Program-made: the position numbers and the translations under genes
Origin: Sarocladium kiliense
Taxonomy: Eukaryota > Ascomycota > Sordariomycetes > Hypocreales > Sarocladiaceae
Length of the DNA stretch: 64,000 nucleotides
Assembly (NCBI GenBank): GCA_030734395.1
Contig: JAUZTG010000029.1
Span: forward strand, 5,580,001 to 5,644,000
Direction of reading: 5' to 3'
The notes under the pieces: generated by a model
What the model saw: the letters and a program-made list of their open reading frames with translations, nothing else
Database searches by the model: none
Told to the model about the DNA's origin: nothing
Part shown: positions 1-12,009 of the stretch, piece after piece
How the letters are laid out: every line of letters begins with the position of its first letter
Position numbering within the stretch: the stretch's first letter is position 1

Positions 1-268
1 GGATCTTGTCGCAGACCGTTGGTCAGCACACACTGCGCGTGTGACTTGCATCGCTTGGGATGATACCGGCGCGTATGCTGCAAGTGGCAGCCTCGACACA
101 AATGTCTTCGTCTGGTGCTTGGAGAAGAAGAACCAGGGCAAGCGCATCAAGGCCCCGAATGCACACAAGGATGGCGTCAACGGCATTTGCTGGGTCGCGG
201 GCGGCAAGGTCGCCAGCGCAGGCGGTGATGCTTCTGTGAAGATCTGGGGAGTACAGAATCTGCCATAA
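1..268 (+). CDS. AIP1: Actin-interacting protein 1 (Aip1/WDR1), C-terminal end, partial
   Basis: This is the 3' end of a gene cut by the left edge of the window; the frame is open from base 2 to a TAA at 266-268. The visible residues form the end of a WD40 beta-propeller: a blade with AWDDTGAYAASGSLD, then a closing blade ending in ASAGGDASVKIWGVQ. The linker KRIKAPNAHKDGVNGICW is typical of the last repeats of Aip1/WDR1. Aip1 works with cofilin to disassemble actin filaments and cap their barbed ends at cortical patches. Only about 88 residues of a protein of roughly 600 are present, so the start, introns and first propeller lie outside. The family call rests on this C-terminal signature; another WD40 protein is possible but less likely. 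Confidence 0.8.
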   Translation, partial: DLVADRWSAHTARVTCIAWDDTGAYAASGSLDTNVFVWCLEKKNQGKRIKAPNAHKDGVNGICWVAGGKVASAGGDASVKIWGVQNLP

Positions 269-512
269 GAGCTAATTGCCATACAACGGCAGGAGATCGG
301 ATGCATTGTTTATGTAGCAAGCGTGATGGGTATATCATTCGGAAAAGATGTGTCGTCAAAGCTAGAGACAAATGGAAAAGCGTAATCACGCAAGATTTGG
401 GGCCACGGTTCGTATATCCGTCGTAGACTGTAGACCTTGTCGTCAGAGAAGCATGCTGATGCTACTCGATCCAACGAGTCCATGAGCAGCTGAACAAACA
501 AGACCCACGCAC

Positions 513-1256
513 CTAGTCATGGGCCATTTGCGCGTTCTGCTCCCTTGCGACTTCCTCTGGCGCCAACGACCACAGGCTGGATGCAGTGCCATCCACCGAG
601 TTTGCAGGCCAACGGCTCTGGTTTTCTTCGATTAGAAGATCGGACTTATCGATTGCTCCTTCGAGGTCGGTCAAACTAGGATACGTCAGATGGAGTAAAG
701 CAAGATTGGGAGAAATGGGAGAAATGGGAGACGTCATACTTGGCTGTACTTCCGGTAGCATAGCCCTCTTTAGCTAGATGAGCTGCCATTTCAGCTTGAT
801 GATTGTCTAGAAGGGCATCATTCGGAACCACAATAAGAGGAACACCAATTTTCCAGGCATCCAGAATACTTCCAGTTCCTGATAGATATGGATCAGCATG
901 CATGACAAGCGCCAAAGATGAGCCGAGAGAAGTTTACCAGCATGAGAGATGATCAACCCTCGGCGTCGGCCCTCTGCTGCCTTGCACAGCACCATCTCCT
1001 CCTTCATCAGGTTGCTCCGCCTCTCAAACACATCCACTTTGAAACCACCTGGTACATCTCCTGAGCGGAGCGATACCTGTTTGCTTGCCCATTGCACATC
1101 CGGCCCGCATTGTAGACGCAGCGACGTGAAGCCTCTTTTGCGAAGAATTGCCCAGAAGGCAGGCTCTATAGCGACGGATGTGAGGGCCGGAAATCCGACA
1201 GTAGCACCAACAGTCACGAGACAGTGTCGTTCTTGGAATTCTGACATTGTTGTCAT
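513..1256 (-). CDS. ALG13: UDP-N-acetylglucosamine transferase subunit Alg13
   Basis: Alg13 is the catalytic, cytosolic half of the Alg13-Alg14 enzyme. It adds the second GlcNAc to the dolichol-linked oligosaccharide on the cytosolic face of the ER for N-glycosylation. My model has three exons, 938-1256, 740-878 and 513-675, giving 206 residues, normal for the family. The N-terminus reads CLVTVGATVGFPALTS, the usual first strand. Splicing exons 1 and 2 creates SHAGTGSILDAW, matching the family SHAGSGSI loop that binds UDP-GlcNAc, followed by PLIVVPN and NHQAEMA. The second intron (676-739) has donor GTATGA and a CTGAC branch site. I chose the ATG at 1256; a second in-frame ATG lies at 1247, and longer upstream ATGs lack family similarity. 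The C-terminal 55 residues are poorly conserved. Confidence 0.86.
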
Positions 1257-1540
1257 GATGGAGGATGCATTACTTTGCTCTGTTCTGGACTTGTGAGGTG
1301 CTGTTGCATCGCCTCCGCAACTGGCCGCTGGGACCTGGAGATGGTGGGGCAGCAAGGTACAGCATGGGCGCTATTCCTTCTTTGGCCGCGGTCAACCTGT
1401 TCACCGTGGCAGATTTTCGGGTGATTCGATCCACCGCGATCCCCTGGTGAGCGTCGCCCAATTTTTTGGCCGTGTGTTCATGCCCATCACGCGCCCAAGA
1501 CTTAGGAGCTCTGGAGCTCCAACACTCGTCAATCGTCAAA

Positions 1541-2776
1541 ATGGCTGCGGCTCCGCATGTACTTCGGGCCTGCCTCCTGGCATGCAGGCAGTCAATACGA
1601 CCTGTGGCGATCCCTCGCGCCCAGCCCATCGTCTGGCAGAACCGGTACCCTCAGCGATCCTTTACCTCGACGACGCGGAAGTTGCGAGAGAAGGAAGACT
1701 CAGAAGAGAACGAGCCGGACTATGTTGAGGATCTCAGCCTGAAGAAGCTCGATGCGGAGGTTCTCAAGGATCTTGATGCAGACACATTGGCTCAACTGGA
1801 CGAGCTGGCCAAAATGAACAATGTCAACGACCTGTCCGAGTACTTTGCTCAGCAACTCGACAACGACAATCAAACTCGACGAGACGATAGGGAGATCGAA
1901 GATGAGCTCAGAAAGGTTGACTTTGGTGATCGGCCCGACAAGTCGTCACTGTGGTATGATGAGGAAGATCCTTTCACCAACACAGACGAAGAGCCCTTCG
2001 ATGAAGATGATATGACCTCCATGGCACACGGCAAGCTGGATCAGGTCAAGGAGATGAGGCATTATGCCCGTCTTGCTGTTTGGGAGATGCCTCTTCTATC
2101 CAGTACGTCATGATCCTAAGCGTTTGCCATCTATCACGATGCTAATTAGGACCTCTTAGAACTTGCGAAGCCATTCGAGCCGCCGACAGAAAAGCAAGTC
2201 CTACGATGGAGATACACCGACTACTTGGGCGACAACCACCCATCCGACCGGAAAGTCGTCGTGCAGTTCGCACCCGACGACCTGGGCCTTACGCCTATCC
2301 AATCCTCGAAACTCAAGAAGCTCGCAGGCTCTCGCTACAACCCCGACACCGAGATCATTAAGATGTCAAGTGATTCATTCCAGCATGCAGCGCAAAACAA
2401 GGCCTACCTTTCGAACCTTGTCGACGACCTCATCACGGCTGCGAAGGACCCCAAGGATACCTTCGAGGATATCCCGCTGGACACCAGGCACAATATTAAG
2501 AAGCCCAAGCCCAAGTTCCCTACCGAGTGGCTCATGAACGAGGAGCGAAAACGGGCCCTGGAGGGTACATGGGAGAGAGCGATGCTGGAAGATAGCAAGA
2601 AGGCGGACGCTGGGCAGCTCGTGGATGGAGAGCAGAAGATTCAGAGGTTCCTGGCGGAGAAGCTTGCTGAGCAACAGAGACAGCTCCTGGAGCAGGAGAG
2701 AGCGGCTGAGTTGCTGAATGTTGCGCCGGTTGGAGGTCCCCGGTCGCGGGCGAAAGGCAACCGTCTGACCAGGTAG
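1541..2776 (+). CDS. RSM24: Mitochondrial small-subunit ribosomal protein mS35 (Rsm24)
   Basis: Predicted component of the mitochondrial ribosome small subunit. Two exons, 1541-2102 and 2160-2776, join in frame to 392 residues; the intron has donor GTACGT and acceptor CTTAG. The first 50 residues are rich in Arg, Ser and Ala (HVLRACLLACRQSIR) and look like a mitochondrial presequence. An acidic stretch follows, then the conserved core beginning near LAKPFEPPTEKQVLRWRYTD, with KVVVQFAPDDLGLT and LAGSRYNPDTEIIKMS typical of mS35/Rsm24. The C-terminal third is a charged helix rich in Glu, Arg and Gln. I started at the ATG at 1541 because the open frame upstream does not resemble the family. The ALG13 start lies 284 bases away on the other strand, so the two genes share a divergent promoter. 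Confidence 0.85.
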
Positions 2777-3722
2777 TGTATTATTGGCTACATGTACATT
2801 ATAGACATGCGCAGATGCGCAGTGTAAGAGACCATGGTTGTAAGACGACCCGATATCTAACTGGGTATAAAATGTACAAGCAAATTCACCTTATCAATGT
2901 TCTCACCTGGCCCGACACATGTATGTCATGGCATTTTCTCCGCATCCTGTTCCCTGTATCCCCGCATTCTACGGTTGGCATACCGGGTGTTCGCAATCCC
3001 AGCCAAGGTGCACAGCGAATAGAGTACCCTTCCTGGAAAGTATTGAGTTGTGAGGGGGTGAGCTGCGCATGCCTGTGAGGCGCCGCTCAGTCAGGGACCT
3101 CGGCACCCAGCCGCAGGCATGTCGCGTTAATAGGGGTTTAGCTTGCGAGGGTGGTGACAAAAACAGCGCAGGCAGGCCTTCAGTGCGACCATGTCCCAGT
3201 TATTTCTGTCAGCACTAACTTCGCCTAACACGGTCGCTCACAGGTTGATGTTGCATATGCGCATGAGCTTCTGTGGGGTTTGGTACCTAGGTGATTCATG
3301 ACGGAATATATGTAGGACAGAGGGAGGATCATTCTTGGGGGGACACTTTTTAGCTTTCTTGCATTTTCAGACCTTCGCCGTTTCAGGATTACATGTGATT
3401 TTGTTATCGCGGCTTTGTACCCATACAGCGCACACATATTCTTGGGAAACCCTCCGAACGATACGGGTGGCGCTATTCGGACAGCTAAGGGACCTTCATC
3501 AACTCTTGTCTCTGTTACGGACCCTTCCACGTATCCGCATCATCCGCTTTTCCTCCTCCATGGACTGAGCTACGGACATATTCCCAGCTACATCTTGGAA
3601 TAACTTGGCAACTCCTGATCCAGCTGTTGAAGTGACCACGAATAGCTCGCCTAGCCTCCTCGCGCATCTTCTAGTTCCTGCGCCTCATCACTCACGACGA
3701 TCTACGACCACCATCAACCACC
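2777..3722. other. Intergenic, aldehyde dehydrogenase promoter
   Basis: No gene is recognisable here. The last 70 bases before the next start are pyrimidine-rich with CACCATCAACCACC directly before the ATG, a strong fungal start context. The rest holds only short open frames without family similarity. Confidence 0.6.
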
Positions 3723-5382
3723 ATGGCAGCAGTACAGCACGCGCCTCTCGAGGCGACGCCTGTCTCTGAGATCTCATCTCGCATCTCAACTCTTCGCACT
3801 ACCTTCCGCTCAAATCGCACCAAGCCTTTCCCTTATCGTATCAAGCAGCTTCGCAAGCTCTACTGGGCTATCCATGATAACGAGGAGCTTCTCAAGGACG
3901 GCATCTACCGCGATATGCGCAAGTGCAACTATGAGGCCACTCTTCATGAAATTGACTGGTCCAAGGCCGCCATTATGGATCTGATTGATAATGCAGAGAA
4001 GTGGCTTAAGGATGAGCCTGTCGTCGCAATGCCTTTCCAGGCATGGCCTATGGGTCACCACATCCGTCATACTCCTATGGGACTCGTCCTCGTTATTGGA
4101 GCCTTTAACTTCCCATACATGCTCAACCTCTGCGGTCTCGCTGGTGCTCTTGCAGCCGGCAACTGCGTTGTCGTCAAGCCCTCCGAGAGTGCACCTCACT
4201 GCGCCATGGCCATCAGGAAGGTCATGGAGGATGCTCTTGACCCTGAAGCCTTTGTCTGTGTCACGGGAGAGGTCACTCAAACGCAGGCTCTGCTGAATGA
4301 AAAGTTCGACAAGATTGCATTCATCGGTGGAAACAAGGTCGGAACTATCATCGCGAAGAAGGCTGCTGAGACGCTGACCCCCGTGGTCCTCGAGCTGGGC
4401 GGACAAAACCCTGCCTTCATCACACGCAACGCAGACGTGAAGCTCGCAGCTCGGAGACTCATGTTCCAGAAAACAATGAACGCCGGACAAGTGTGCTTCT
4501 CACACAACTACGTCCTCATCGAGCGGTCCGTTCTTTCTGATTTCATCTCCGCCATCAACCAGCAATTCCGGGTCATGTTCCCAAAGGGACCCAAGGAAAG
4601 CCCTGACTATGCCCGAATTATCAACGCCAGGGAGTTTGGCCGCATGAAAAAGATGCTGGACAACACGAAGGGCAGGATCGTGATGGGAGGAAAGATGGAC
4701 GAGTCGGATCTCTTCATTGAGCCTACGGCTGTGCTGGTGGATGACTACGAGGATAGCATGATGACTCAGGAGAGCTTTGGACCTATCTGGTCGATTATGG
4801 CCTGGGATTCCTTGGATGAGGCTATCGAGATTGCCAACAGGGTCGATCCTACACCATTGTCACTCTTCGCGTTCGGCACAAATGCTGAGAACGAGAAAGG
4901 TAAGTCCACACCCGATATCCCTCATCTGGTACGCATACTGACCTCAAACTCTAGTCCTTCTCAATGTGAGATCCGGCACCGCCAACATGAACGAAGGCTG
5001 CGCCCACGGCCAATTCCACCCCTCCCCCAATTGCGGCGTCGGCAGCTCTGGCACCGGCCAAATGCATGGCATTTACTCACTGAAGACCTTCTCCCACCAA
5101 CGCACCGTAGCCAAGGGTCTCCCCAGCTGGCTTGAGAAACTCCTTCGCGTGCGATACATGCCTTACCAGCCTTGGAGGCTGAAGCAGCTGCAGAAGGTGG
5201 TGGCGAAGAAGCCTAACTTTGATCGAGATGGTAATGTGATCAAGGGGCTTGCTTACTGGACAAAGGTAGTTTTGAGCCTGGGCGCGAAGGGAGCGGCAGG
5301 AGCGGCTTTGCGATGGGGTGTGTTGGTGGCCGTGGCTTTGGCACTAGGTTTTGGACCTGCTTTGCCGTTCTTCTCAACCTAA
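3723..5382 (+). CDS. HFD1: Tail-anchored fatty aldehyde dehydrogenase (ALDH3/Hfd1 type)
   Basis: Oxidises long-chain fatty aldehydes to fatty acids with NAD(P)+. In yeast Hfd1 also acts in the 4-hydroxybenzoate branch of ubiquinone synthesis and in sphingolipid breakdown. Exons 3723-4899 and 4955-5382 give 534 residues. The intron has donor GTAAGT and a TACTGAC branch. Family motifs are clear: GAFNFPYML near 127, VVKPSE near 150, the general base Glu at about 224 in VLELGGQNP, and the catalytic Cys at about 258 in NAGQVCFSHNYVL. The ESFGPI motif near 360 and the HGQFHPSPNCGVGSSG segment after the intron are typical of the ALDH3 subfamily. The last 30 residues (WGVLVAVALALGFGPALPFF) form one hydrophobic helix, expected to anchor the enzyme in the ER, mitochondrial outer membrane or lipid droplets. 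All key residues are intact. Confidence 0.92.
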
Positions 5383-5585
5383 GGAGGGACTGCCTAGCCG
5401 CCGTCTCGCTGTTGGTGACAAGTGTTTGAAGTTGCGTACCGCTTTGTGCTATTAACTTCTGTAACATGTGATTCGCCCAGCATTGGATACCTTCAGAATG
5501 AGAACGTCACCCTGTCAAATAGTACCATGCTTATCATGACAAGTCTTGTGAGATTTAAAGACATATCTTGGGTCTTTTGACCTCA

Positions 5586-6709
5586 CTAGTTCCCCGCGAG
5601 TGCAGCAGCCAGCCTCTTTCCCCTCTCGCCACCCAAGAAGAGCTCATCTTCCATGCCCTCTCTTGCAATCTCCACAGCCTCAGCATATCCCCTCGTGACC
5701 ATATCCTCATCAACCTTGACTCCATTCTCCACCAAAGCCAGCACGACGCTCCTGATCCTCGCGATTTCCCTCATCGTCGGCACATCGATCTCGTCGTTCT
5801 GGCTCGAGTATACCTTGCTGCTCACGGTCTCCTCCATGCGGTTGATACCTGCAGCTTCCGCGCTAGTCTCGCCCTCGACGTGTTTGCTGATCCAGATATA
5901 ACCGTTGACACCAAGCAGCACATCGATCTTCGATGCACCATTTGCAGGCTCCATCGTCCAGACTTGGCGCTTGCTTCTTACAACACCGCCACCTCCTCCC
6001 GTACCTGTCACAGCCGCAAAGACACCATTCCTCAACTTTCCATACTTCAAACTTCTCGTATGTAAGCTCGCCGCTCCATCCTGATGCAGCTGCTGCACTT
6101 CCGCAACAACCAAGTCTCCCTCCGCGAAGAAACTTCTGATCTGCAGCTCGTCTGTTTCGGTACGCTTCCGGAGGATGCCGCCGGGGAGGTTGATGGCGGA
6201 GATCTGGAGGATGGCGAGCTGGGAGGCGGAAACGTCGACGCGCCAACGCTTGGCTTGGACTTCGACGATGCGACCGACGACGAGGTCACCAATCTCGGGT
6301 GTATAGCGGGCGCGGAGGGGCCGAACGGAGAGGAGTTTGTTGGTTTTCGTAAGGGTGCCAGCGAGGGAGGAGGTGATGGAGGAGGATCCCGGAGGAACAT
6401 AGGTGCCGTGGCCACTAAGGCAATATAGGTCAGTATTGAGGCTTAATACAATGCGCTTTCAAGGAAAGGGACGTACCGCATCCATTGAGGATTGGAGGTG
6501 ATCACGGTGCCGGGTGTCAGAATCTCGTCATAGTAGCCACCGTCATCGTTGCTAGGTCGTCGCCTCTTCGCAGCGCGCATTGAGATATCGCCTTCCAAGT
6601 CGGCACCGCCGCCGCTAGAGTCTGAGTCTGAGTCTGAATCGCCATCGAAGTGGTCGCGCCTTGACCGCGGCGGTGCGGCAGGTTGTGGTCTGTGAATTGT
6701 GATGGGCAT
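5586..6709 (-). CDS. RRP4: Exosome cap subunit Rrp4 (EXOSC2)
   Basis: Rrp4 is one of three S1/KH cap proteins of the RNA exosome, which trims rRNA, snoRNA and mRNA 3' ends in nucleus and cytoplasm. Exons 6477-6709 and 5586-6414 give 353 residues. Splicing makes MRGHGTYVPPGSSS, the conserved N-terminal strand of Rrp4. An S1 domain follows at roughly 95-175 (GDLVVGRIVEVQAKRWRVDV, then LPGGILRKR). The KH region is at roughly 230-330 with the VNGYIWISK turn that replaces the usual GXXG. The first 60 residues are charged and low in complexity (a Ser/Asp run DGDSDSDSDSS, then AAKRRR), possibly a nuclear signal. The gene lies tail to tail with the aldehyde dehydrogenase, with about 200 bases between stop codons. 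Confidence 0.92.
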
Positions 6710-7231
6710 GGTAGGCGTGTGGTGCGTTGCAGCTTGTCACAGCCGCGGAAGAGAGCTGAGTTTCTCGATCGGTAGGTTTTTAAGTGGACGCTGACATTCA
6801 GCAGCTCTCTGATAGATGCAGTTGGTACAGAGACGCCGGGTTTTGGTGACAGATGGGTGTGATGTCGGTTTGGTGGTGGGGTTGGAGGTTGGAAAAGTTG
6901 CATTTTCTGTCGTCAAAGTGGGATGGATGGATGGTGATGGAGCGCAGGCGGCGGGCCAGCAGTGGTTTGGGGCGGCCCAGATGGAACAGATTATCTGGTA
7001 TTGGGAGCACCAACTGAGGGAATAATGATTAGGAATATTGTTTTTACAAATGTTGTACAGCCTGGCCCGGTCCATCCAGCCACTACAGTGAAGCCTTGTC
7101 GCGTCATAGCACCTTAGGTTGAGCTTCAAACCCAGTAAGGTTACCACATTGAACGCCATGAGCAGCTGAAACAGAACCACAGCCAGTGCACTCTCCGTCT
7201 CGTTCGTTCATGTACATTGCAAAGTAGCGTC
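6710..7231. other. Intergenic, RRP4 upstream region
   Basis: No gene seen. It holds the RRP4 promoter and leader and the 3' flank of the small membrane protein gene. Short open frames here lack coding features. Confidence 0.55.
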
Positions 7232-7599
7232 TTACTTGATCGCACGCCATAGCCCCATGTACGCCAGACCCAGTGAGATGCCAACAACGCCTGCCTTCCG
7301 GCTCCTCAACCCGAACATCGTCTTCCTTTGCAGCAACACCTGGCGATTGCGCTCCAGCTGCGACATGCCTGAGAAGTAGCTGTATGCGGCCAGACCGAGA
7401 AACGCACCGCTTCCTAAAACAACAGGTAAGGTGTCAGCTGTGTTCAAGTGGCCAGCACCAGCTGTCGTATGGGGCAGGCCATAAACCTAGAGCCTCTCAA
7501 CGTACCAACAACACGACAACTCATGCAGTCGTCGGCTCCGTCCTGTCGCACGAGCTTGTGCACGTCGTCAGGCTTTTCTAATGAGTTTATTGACGGCAT
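7232..7599 (-). CDS. Small CxxC two-helix membrane protein (DUF4536/DMAC1-like)
   Basis: A two-exon gene, 7506-7599 and 7232-7413, encoding 91 residues. The first exon is short and joins in frame to give DDCMSCRVVGSGAFLGLAAYSY. The CxxCR motif followed by a Gly/Ala-rich membrane helix is the signature of DUF4536 proteins. The human relative, DMAC1, helps assemble the distal membrane arm of mitochondrial complex I. A second hydrophobic segment (AGVVGISLGLAYMGLW) lies near the C-terminus, with a basic loop (RNRQVLLQRKTMFGLRSRK) between. This predicts a small two-pass inner-membrane protein of mitochondria. The first exon would be missed without splicing; the intron has donor GTACGT and acceptor TTTTAG. 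The family match is good, but a complex I role in fungi is inference. Confidence 0.78.
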
Positions 7600-8063
7600 T
7601 TTGACGGCCTTGATGATCTCTTGGTTGATTTTGGGTGTTGAAGGGAGTACTTGGATGTTGGGTGCGCGAAGTTGTCAGGGTTAGGTAGGCTAGGGGTAGT
7701 CGGGCTTCTGACCTGAGGCTATACGGATCAGTTGGGTGGATTTGTAACAACATGAATTGCTTGATACGACTGCTCGCTAATCTACCAAACTCAAGGAGAT
7801 GAGTCCTCTCGTTTGGAAACGTCTGAAAATGGGTAGGGAATATAGAAACACGAACCGGCAGGCCGGCTTATGGACTCTGCCTGTACCTGTATGGTGTCAC
7901 TTTCTTCATCAACATTTTCATGTTACTGCATCACTTCAAAATAGCAGAGCACGCCGCGCGTAGAATTTCATCATGGCCTGAGCCTTCCTATTTTCAAAAT
8001 CCTGGGAGGAGCCCCCTCTGAAATCCTACGCCGTTCTGAACCTCGATTGTCGCACTCCTGCAG
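7600..8063. other. Intergenic, 464 bases
   Basis: No gene seen. It contains the promoter of the small CxxC protein and the 3' flank of the Zn2Cys6 regulator, both read on the minus strand. Confidence 0.55.
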
Positions 8064-10057
8064 TCAGGTAGTTCCATCCGTATGAGAACTGATCTGGTCC
8101 CATTCGGGCCATAGAGATATGTCCGTGTCCATGCCGAAGAGATCGGTCCCTATCAGGTCCAAGAAGGGATACGTCGCCTCCGGCTGTTGCCCTTCGTTAT
8201 TCTCATATCCGACCGGGCGGCTAGGCAAACTTGGATCATATGCAGTCGGACCCGTGGCGGGCACACCCCATTGAGGTCGGAAGCGCTTGAATTGCGCCAA
8301 TACGACCTCGCTAAGCAAATGCGACACATGACAAGACATACCCACCGACTTGAGCCAGTTAACGAGCTTGATGACAAGGTCGTCAAGGTCGGCAACATCG
8401 TACTTTGTCGCACGAAGTTTGGCTTCGTAGCTGTGCGTGATTTGAGTGAGCGTTAGGGCAGAGAAAGCGACCAAGTGGTATATTTGGTCTGTCAGATGCC
8501 GTGTTCGGTCGTCTGCAGAGTCTATCGCGAGATTGATGATGGTTCGTGATAGCCGGATCATCTCTGCCAATGTTGATGTGCTCATCACAGATCGCGGCGA
8601 CTTAAGAGACTGGTAGTAGGCAAGCAGATATGCAAAATGGAACCCCATCTGCAGGAATTGTGACCTAGGCTGATCTATAACATTGGTTAGCATGGCTATT
8701 CTCGGCCATGACTCAGTAGGATCTGTCTCACTGAAGAGAGCCGCCCACTCATGCTGCCAGCTACGAAGGGCAAGGTTCATTTCTTTGAGATTCACTTGGA
8801 CCTCGCAACACTTCTGATAGATGATCCAGTAGAGGTGAACTTCAGCTACCATTCTGGTCTCAAAGTTTGTGACGTTGTCTGCGCCCAGAAGCCGAGAGCA
8901 TTGATCGATGTGTGCTTGTTTGAGGAACGTAGCCCTTCGCGTGCCGACACAATATCTGTGTATTTAGCCTGGATCCAATATAGTATAAGAACGGAGCCTT
9001 ACTGCAAGTGAGCTAAGCAGAGGTGATTCCACAAACACCAGCTGTCGAATTGACTGCCCTTGGCAGGTAGGACTGTGCCATGGCGAAGCACATCCGCAAA
9101 GACGGGGCTGACAAGAGCATGCTGGAGGGCATAGCCCGTCAATAGCCAGCTGTCAATACTTAGTGGAGTCTGACCTATCGTCGTGGACCACAGGCTGAGG
9201 ATGAGCGCGGCTTGAAAGTACTCGATTGTCTGCCAGACTTCCAATAGCGCTGCGGCGACCAATCTTTTCGCTTCCTGAAATAACTTCGGCGCGAGTCGGT
9301 CTGCGAGCTCTTGGGTAGAGTGGCGCACTGCGATCAAAAGAATGCTGCAAACGAGCAATGGAGATTGTCGGACTCGCACCAGGAGTGCATCAGTGGTAAC
9401 ATTGTCGGGAAATTTCACCCAGCGACCATAGTGTGTGTGGAATCTGCGAATCGTGAGCGAGTGCCTGAATATCTAAAACTACCGGAACGTACATCTCGAG
9501 GAGGGAGTAGGCGGTTGACAGCTCGACAAGTCCAGTGGAGAGGACGTCTGCCGAGGAGATCGCATATGTGCGCTCCGGCTGCAACGAACTTACGCCAGCG
9601 TCGGTTGCCGCATCTCGAATCAGTAAGATTGGTGCAGGATTCCGGCTGGTTGATTCCACAGACTCGCTTGCCCTTGTTGGCGACGTTTCTCGGCGTAGAG
9701 GACCGGCTAAAACGTCCAATCTGGCATCAAGGCGCGTGACGAGCGATTCAACGGTCCTCTCCAGCCGCGCGAGCCTGAGAGCCGAATCATCAATACATTG
9801 GCAGATGCGAAAACGATGCTTTTAAGGTCTTACCTGTCATCTACAAGGGGCTCTTGGGCGCTGCGACGAGGAGTTGTTGAACTGTAGGCCTCCTGCGACC
9901 GCAACGGCTCGAGAGAGGACTCAAGTGAGCAGGTCACTGATAGTGTCTCGCAACGGAGACATTTGGACGATGCCGTGGAAGATGGATAGCATCGCGTCTT
10001 GTATTTTCGGCATAAGTCGCAAGCTTTGGAGGCTCTCCCAGTCCGTAGCGGTGGCAT
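8064..10057 (-). CDS. Zn2Cys6 transcription factor (regulator 1)
   Basis: Four exons, 9834-10057, 9493-9774, 9003-9443 and 8064-8955, give 612 residues. The zinc cluster is at residues 13-43 in exon 1: CDLCRKYKTRC, a nine-residue loop, then CLRCETLSVTC, with all six cysteines present. Exon 2 opens with a short coiled coil (RLARLERTVESLVTRL), the usual dimer element. The middle region follows after the second intron with FHTHYGRWVKFPDN, and the third splice restores LCLAHLQYCVGTRRATF and MVAEVHLYWIIYQ. These are characteristic of a fungal regulator subfamily whose middle domain is all-helical. It lies 207 bases downstream of the DAL5-type permease on the same strand, beside a promoter with three CGG-N4-CCG sites. 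It is therefore the natural candidate to bind them; that link is inferred. Confidence 0.88.
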
Positions 10058-10264
10058 TTAGATGATGTTGATGGAGGTATGTTGGCCCTGGAACTAGAGG
10101 CCGAGCCGTGAGATAAGGTCCCAATGTCGTGATCGCGCCTCACGTGCCCGCCCACGCCGGTCGTTCTCTACATCACCTGCGCTGCTACCGATGTCGACTA
10201 ATTATTTTAGGATCCGCTCGGTTTTCTATCGAAACATTAATACATCAGCTATTACTGCTACTGT

Positions 10265-11956
10265 CTATACTTTCGCTTCGCTGTTCTCAGATTCTGACGC
10301 AAGCTCGAACTTTTTCTCAACGCCACTATCCCCATTATCAAACAACCGGTAGAGAAGCTTCCAAACTAGAATGACCACAGCAGCACCGATAGCACAGCCA
10401 GCTGCAATCGTCAGTCCGCGAGTGTACCGCGGCGCATCTGAATAAGTCTTCGAGTTAGCGAGCTACACTCAAAAGCAGAAGGGTTGTGTTTCCAGATAGG
10501 GGCGTCACTGCATACCTTGTTGGCGGAATAGCTGGTTTCCAGGGAAGTTGGCAAGCTGAATACTCATCACATAAGCAGCTAGAGCAACGGGACGCTTGTG
10601 ATCTTGCATCTTCGTCGTGAGCCACGCGGCGCTGATGGCTTGGGCGCAACCCATACCCATCTGCGTCCACACAACGCCACCTGTGCAAATGATGAGCTTT
10701 TGGTAGACACTGGAGTCAGGTTAAGATGTGACTTACCGTAAAGAACGCCTCGCCCTACATTCGACGGTGCGAGAGCAAGCCAGAGCAGTCCTGCAGCTCC
10801 CCAGAGATATCCCACCGCGATGTGAATTCCCCGCTCTCCTATTCTGTCGCTGTTGAATGCCAGAGACACCGACATGATGAGGGCGCAAACACTACCGACC
10901 GAGTTCAGTCCATTCGCTTGCAAGCCACTGAAGCCAAGAGATTTGATGATCGAGGGAGCATATGTATTGATGGGCGAAATCATGACCATCGACAGTAGTG
11001 CGGCAACCAGATGGCCGTACAAACGCCAGTCCATAAACGTCTCCAGAATATGAGCAGGCAGAACCGGCTTCCCGTAACGCAGAGCCTTGGTAGGATCATT
11101 TCGAACCACACGAGTCACCAGAATTGAGGCCTCTCGTGGAGCAAACATGTTGTACGACTTTCCGAAGAACGTTTTGGGTTTGGCGGCGCCGTGAGGGAAG
11201 TAAAGATATGCCAATACACCCAGTACACAAGTGAGAACGCCCTCTGTGAAGGATGTTAGTTTTGAGTATTCGAGTTGCGTAACAACTAAACTCACCAATC
11301 AGAAACAGCCATTGCCAGCCTGCGAGGCCGCCACGCCCTCGGAGTGAGAGCAGACCAATCGACAAAGGACCACCCAGAGCCCCGGCGAAACTGTTCGAAG
11401 CCCAGAAGATAGCATAGCGAAGAGCAAGCTCTTCATTAGAATAGAACTTTGAGATATAAAGGGCAAAACCCGGAATATAGCCTCCCTCCAGTGCTCCGAT
11501 GAAGAAACGTGCCGCACAGAGTCCAGAGCCACTCTTCAAGAACACCTGACACCAGGTCACCGTACCCCAGAGAACCATAGTCACGGGGAGGAAGCGTTCG
11601 GGGCCGAAGTAGCGGCTAATCATATTGAAGGGCAGTTCTGTGATGACAAACCCGACTGTAAAGAGGGTTTGGGCCAGGTTGATATCCGTATTGTCGATGT
11701 TGATGTCCTCACGGAAGGTGTCTGTCAAAGCGTTGCCGATGTTGGTGCGATCAAACTGGAGGAAACAAAAGCATAGGACGATGGGGGGCAGAATCAGGAG
11801 GTCAACTTTCCAGAGTGCTCTCCGAACTTCTCGAGGCTCATATTGAATCGTTGGGTCGTACCCAGGGACGTCGAAGTCGTCGTCGGCAATAATGTCAACC
11901 TTGTGCCCCGGCATAGCTGATTCGCTCCTCGTGTTAATCTCAAAGGGAAGCCCCAT
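10265..11956 (-). CDS. MFS permease, DAL5/allantoate (anion:cation symporter) family
   Basis: A 12-helix plasma-membrane symporter of the fungal ACS family (Dal5, Tna1 and relatives), which takes up organic anions such as allantoate, nicotinate or sulfonates. Exons 11296-11956, 10737-11243, 10516-10680 and 10265-10437 give 501 residues. Visible signatures include LCFCFLQFDRTNIGNA in helix 1, a GPERFLPVTM loop and WGTVTWCQVF, then FFIGALEGGYIPGFALYISKFY with NEELALRYAIFW. The second half holds LKSLGFSGLQAN-like and SDRIGERG motifs. The last exon supplies helix 12 and an acidic tail (ELASESENSE). The substrate cannot be read from sequence. Position next to a regulator and an arylsulfotransferase-like gene makes an aromatic, sulfur- or nitrogen-containing anion plausible. 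A TATATAAAA box and a GATA cluster lie upstream. Confidence 0.9.
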
Positions 11957-12009
11957 TGCGACTGAGACAAGATTATCCGTGAAGTTCCAGGAAACAAAGG
12001 TTGTGATCC

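Noticed and set aside
3810..4490. 226-codon frame opposite the aldehyde dehydrogenase
   Set aside because: It is antisense to conserved coding sequence and its translation resembles no family.
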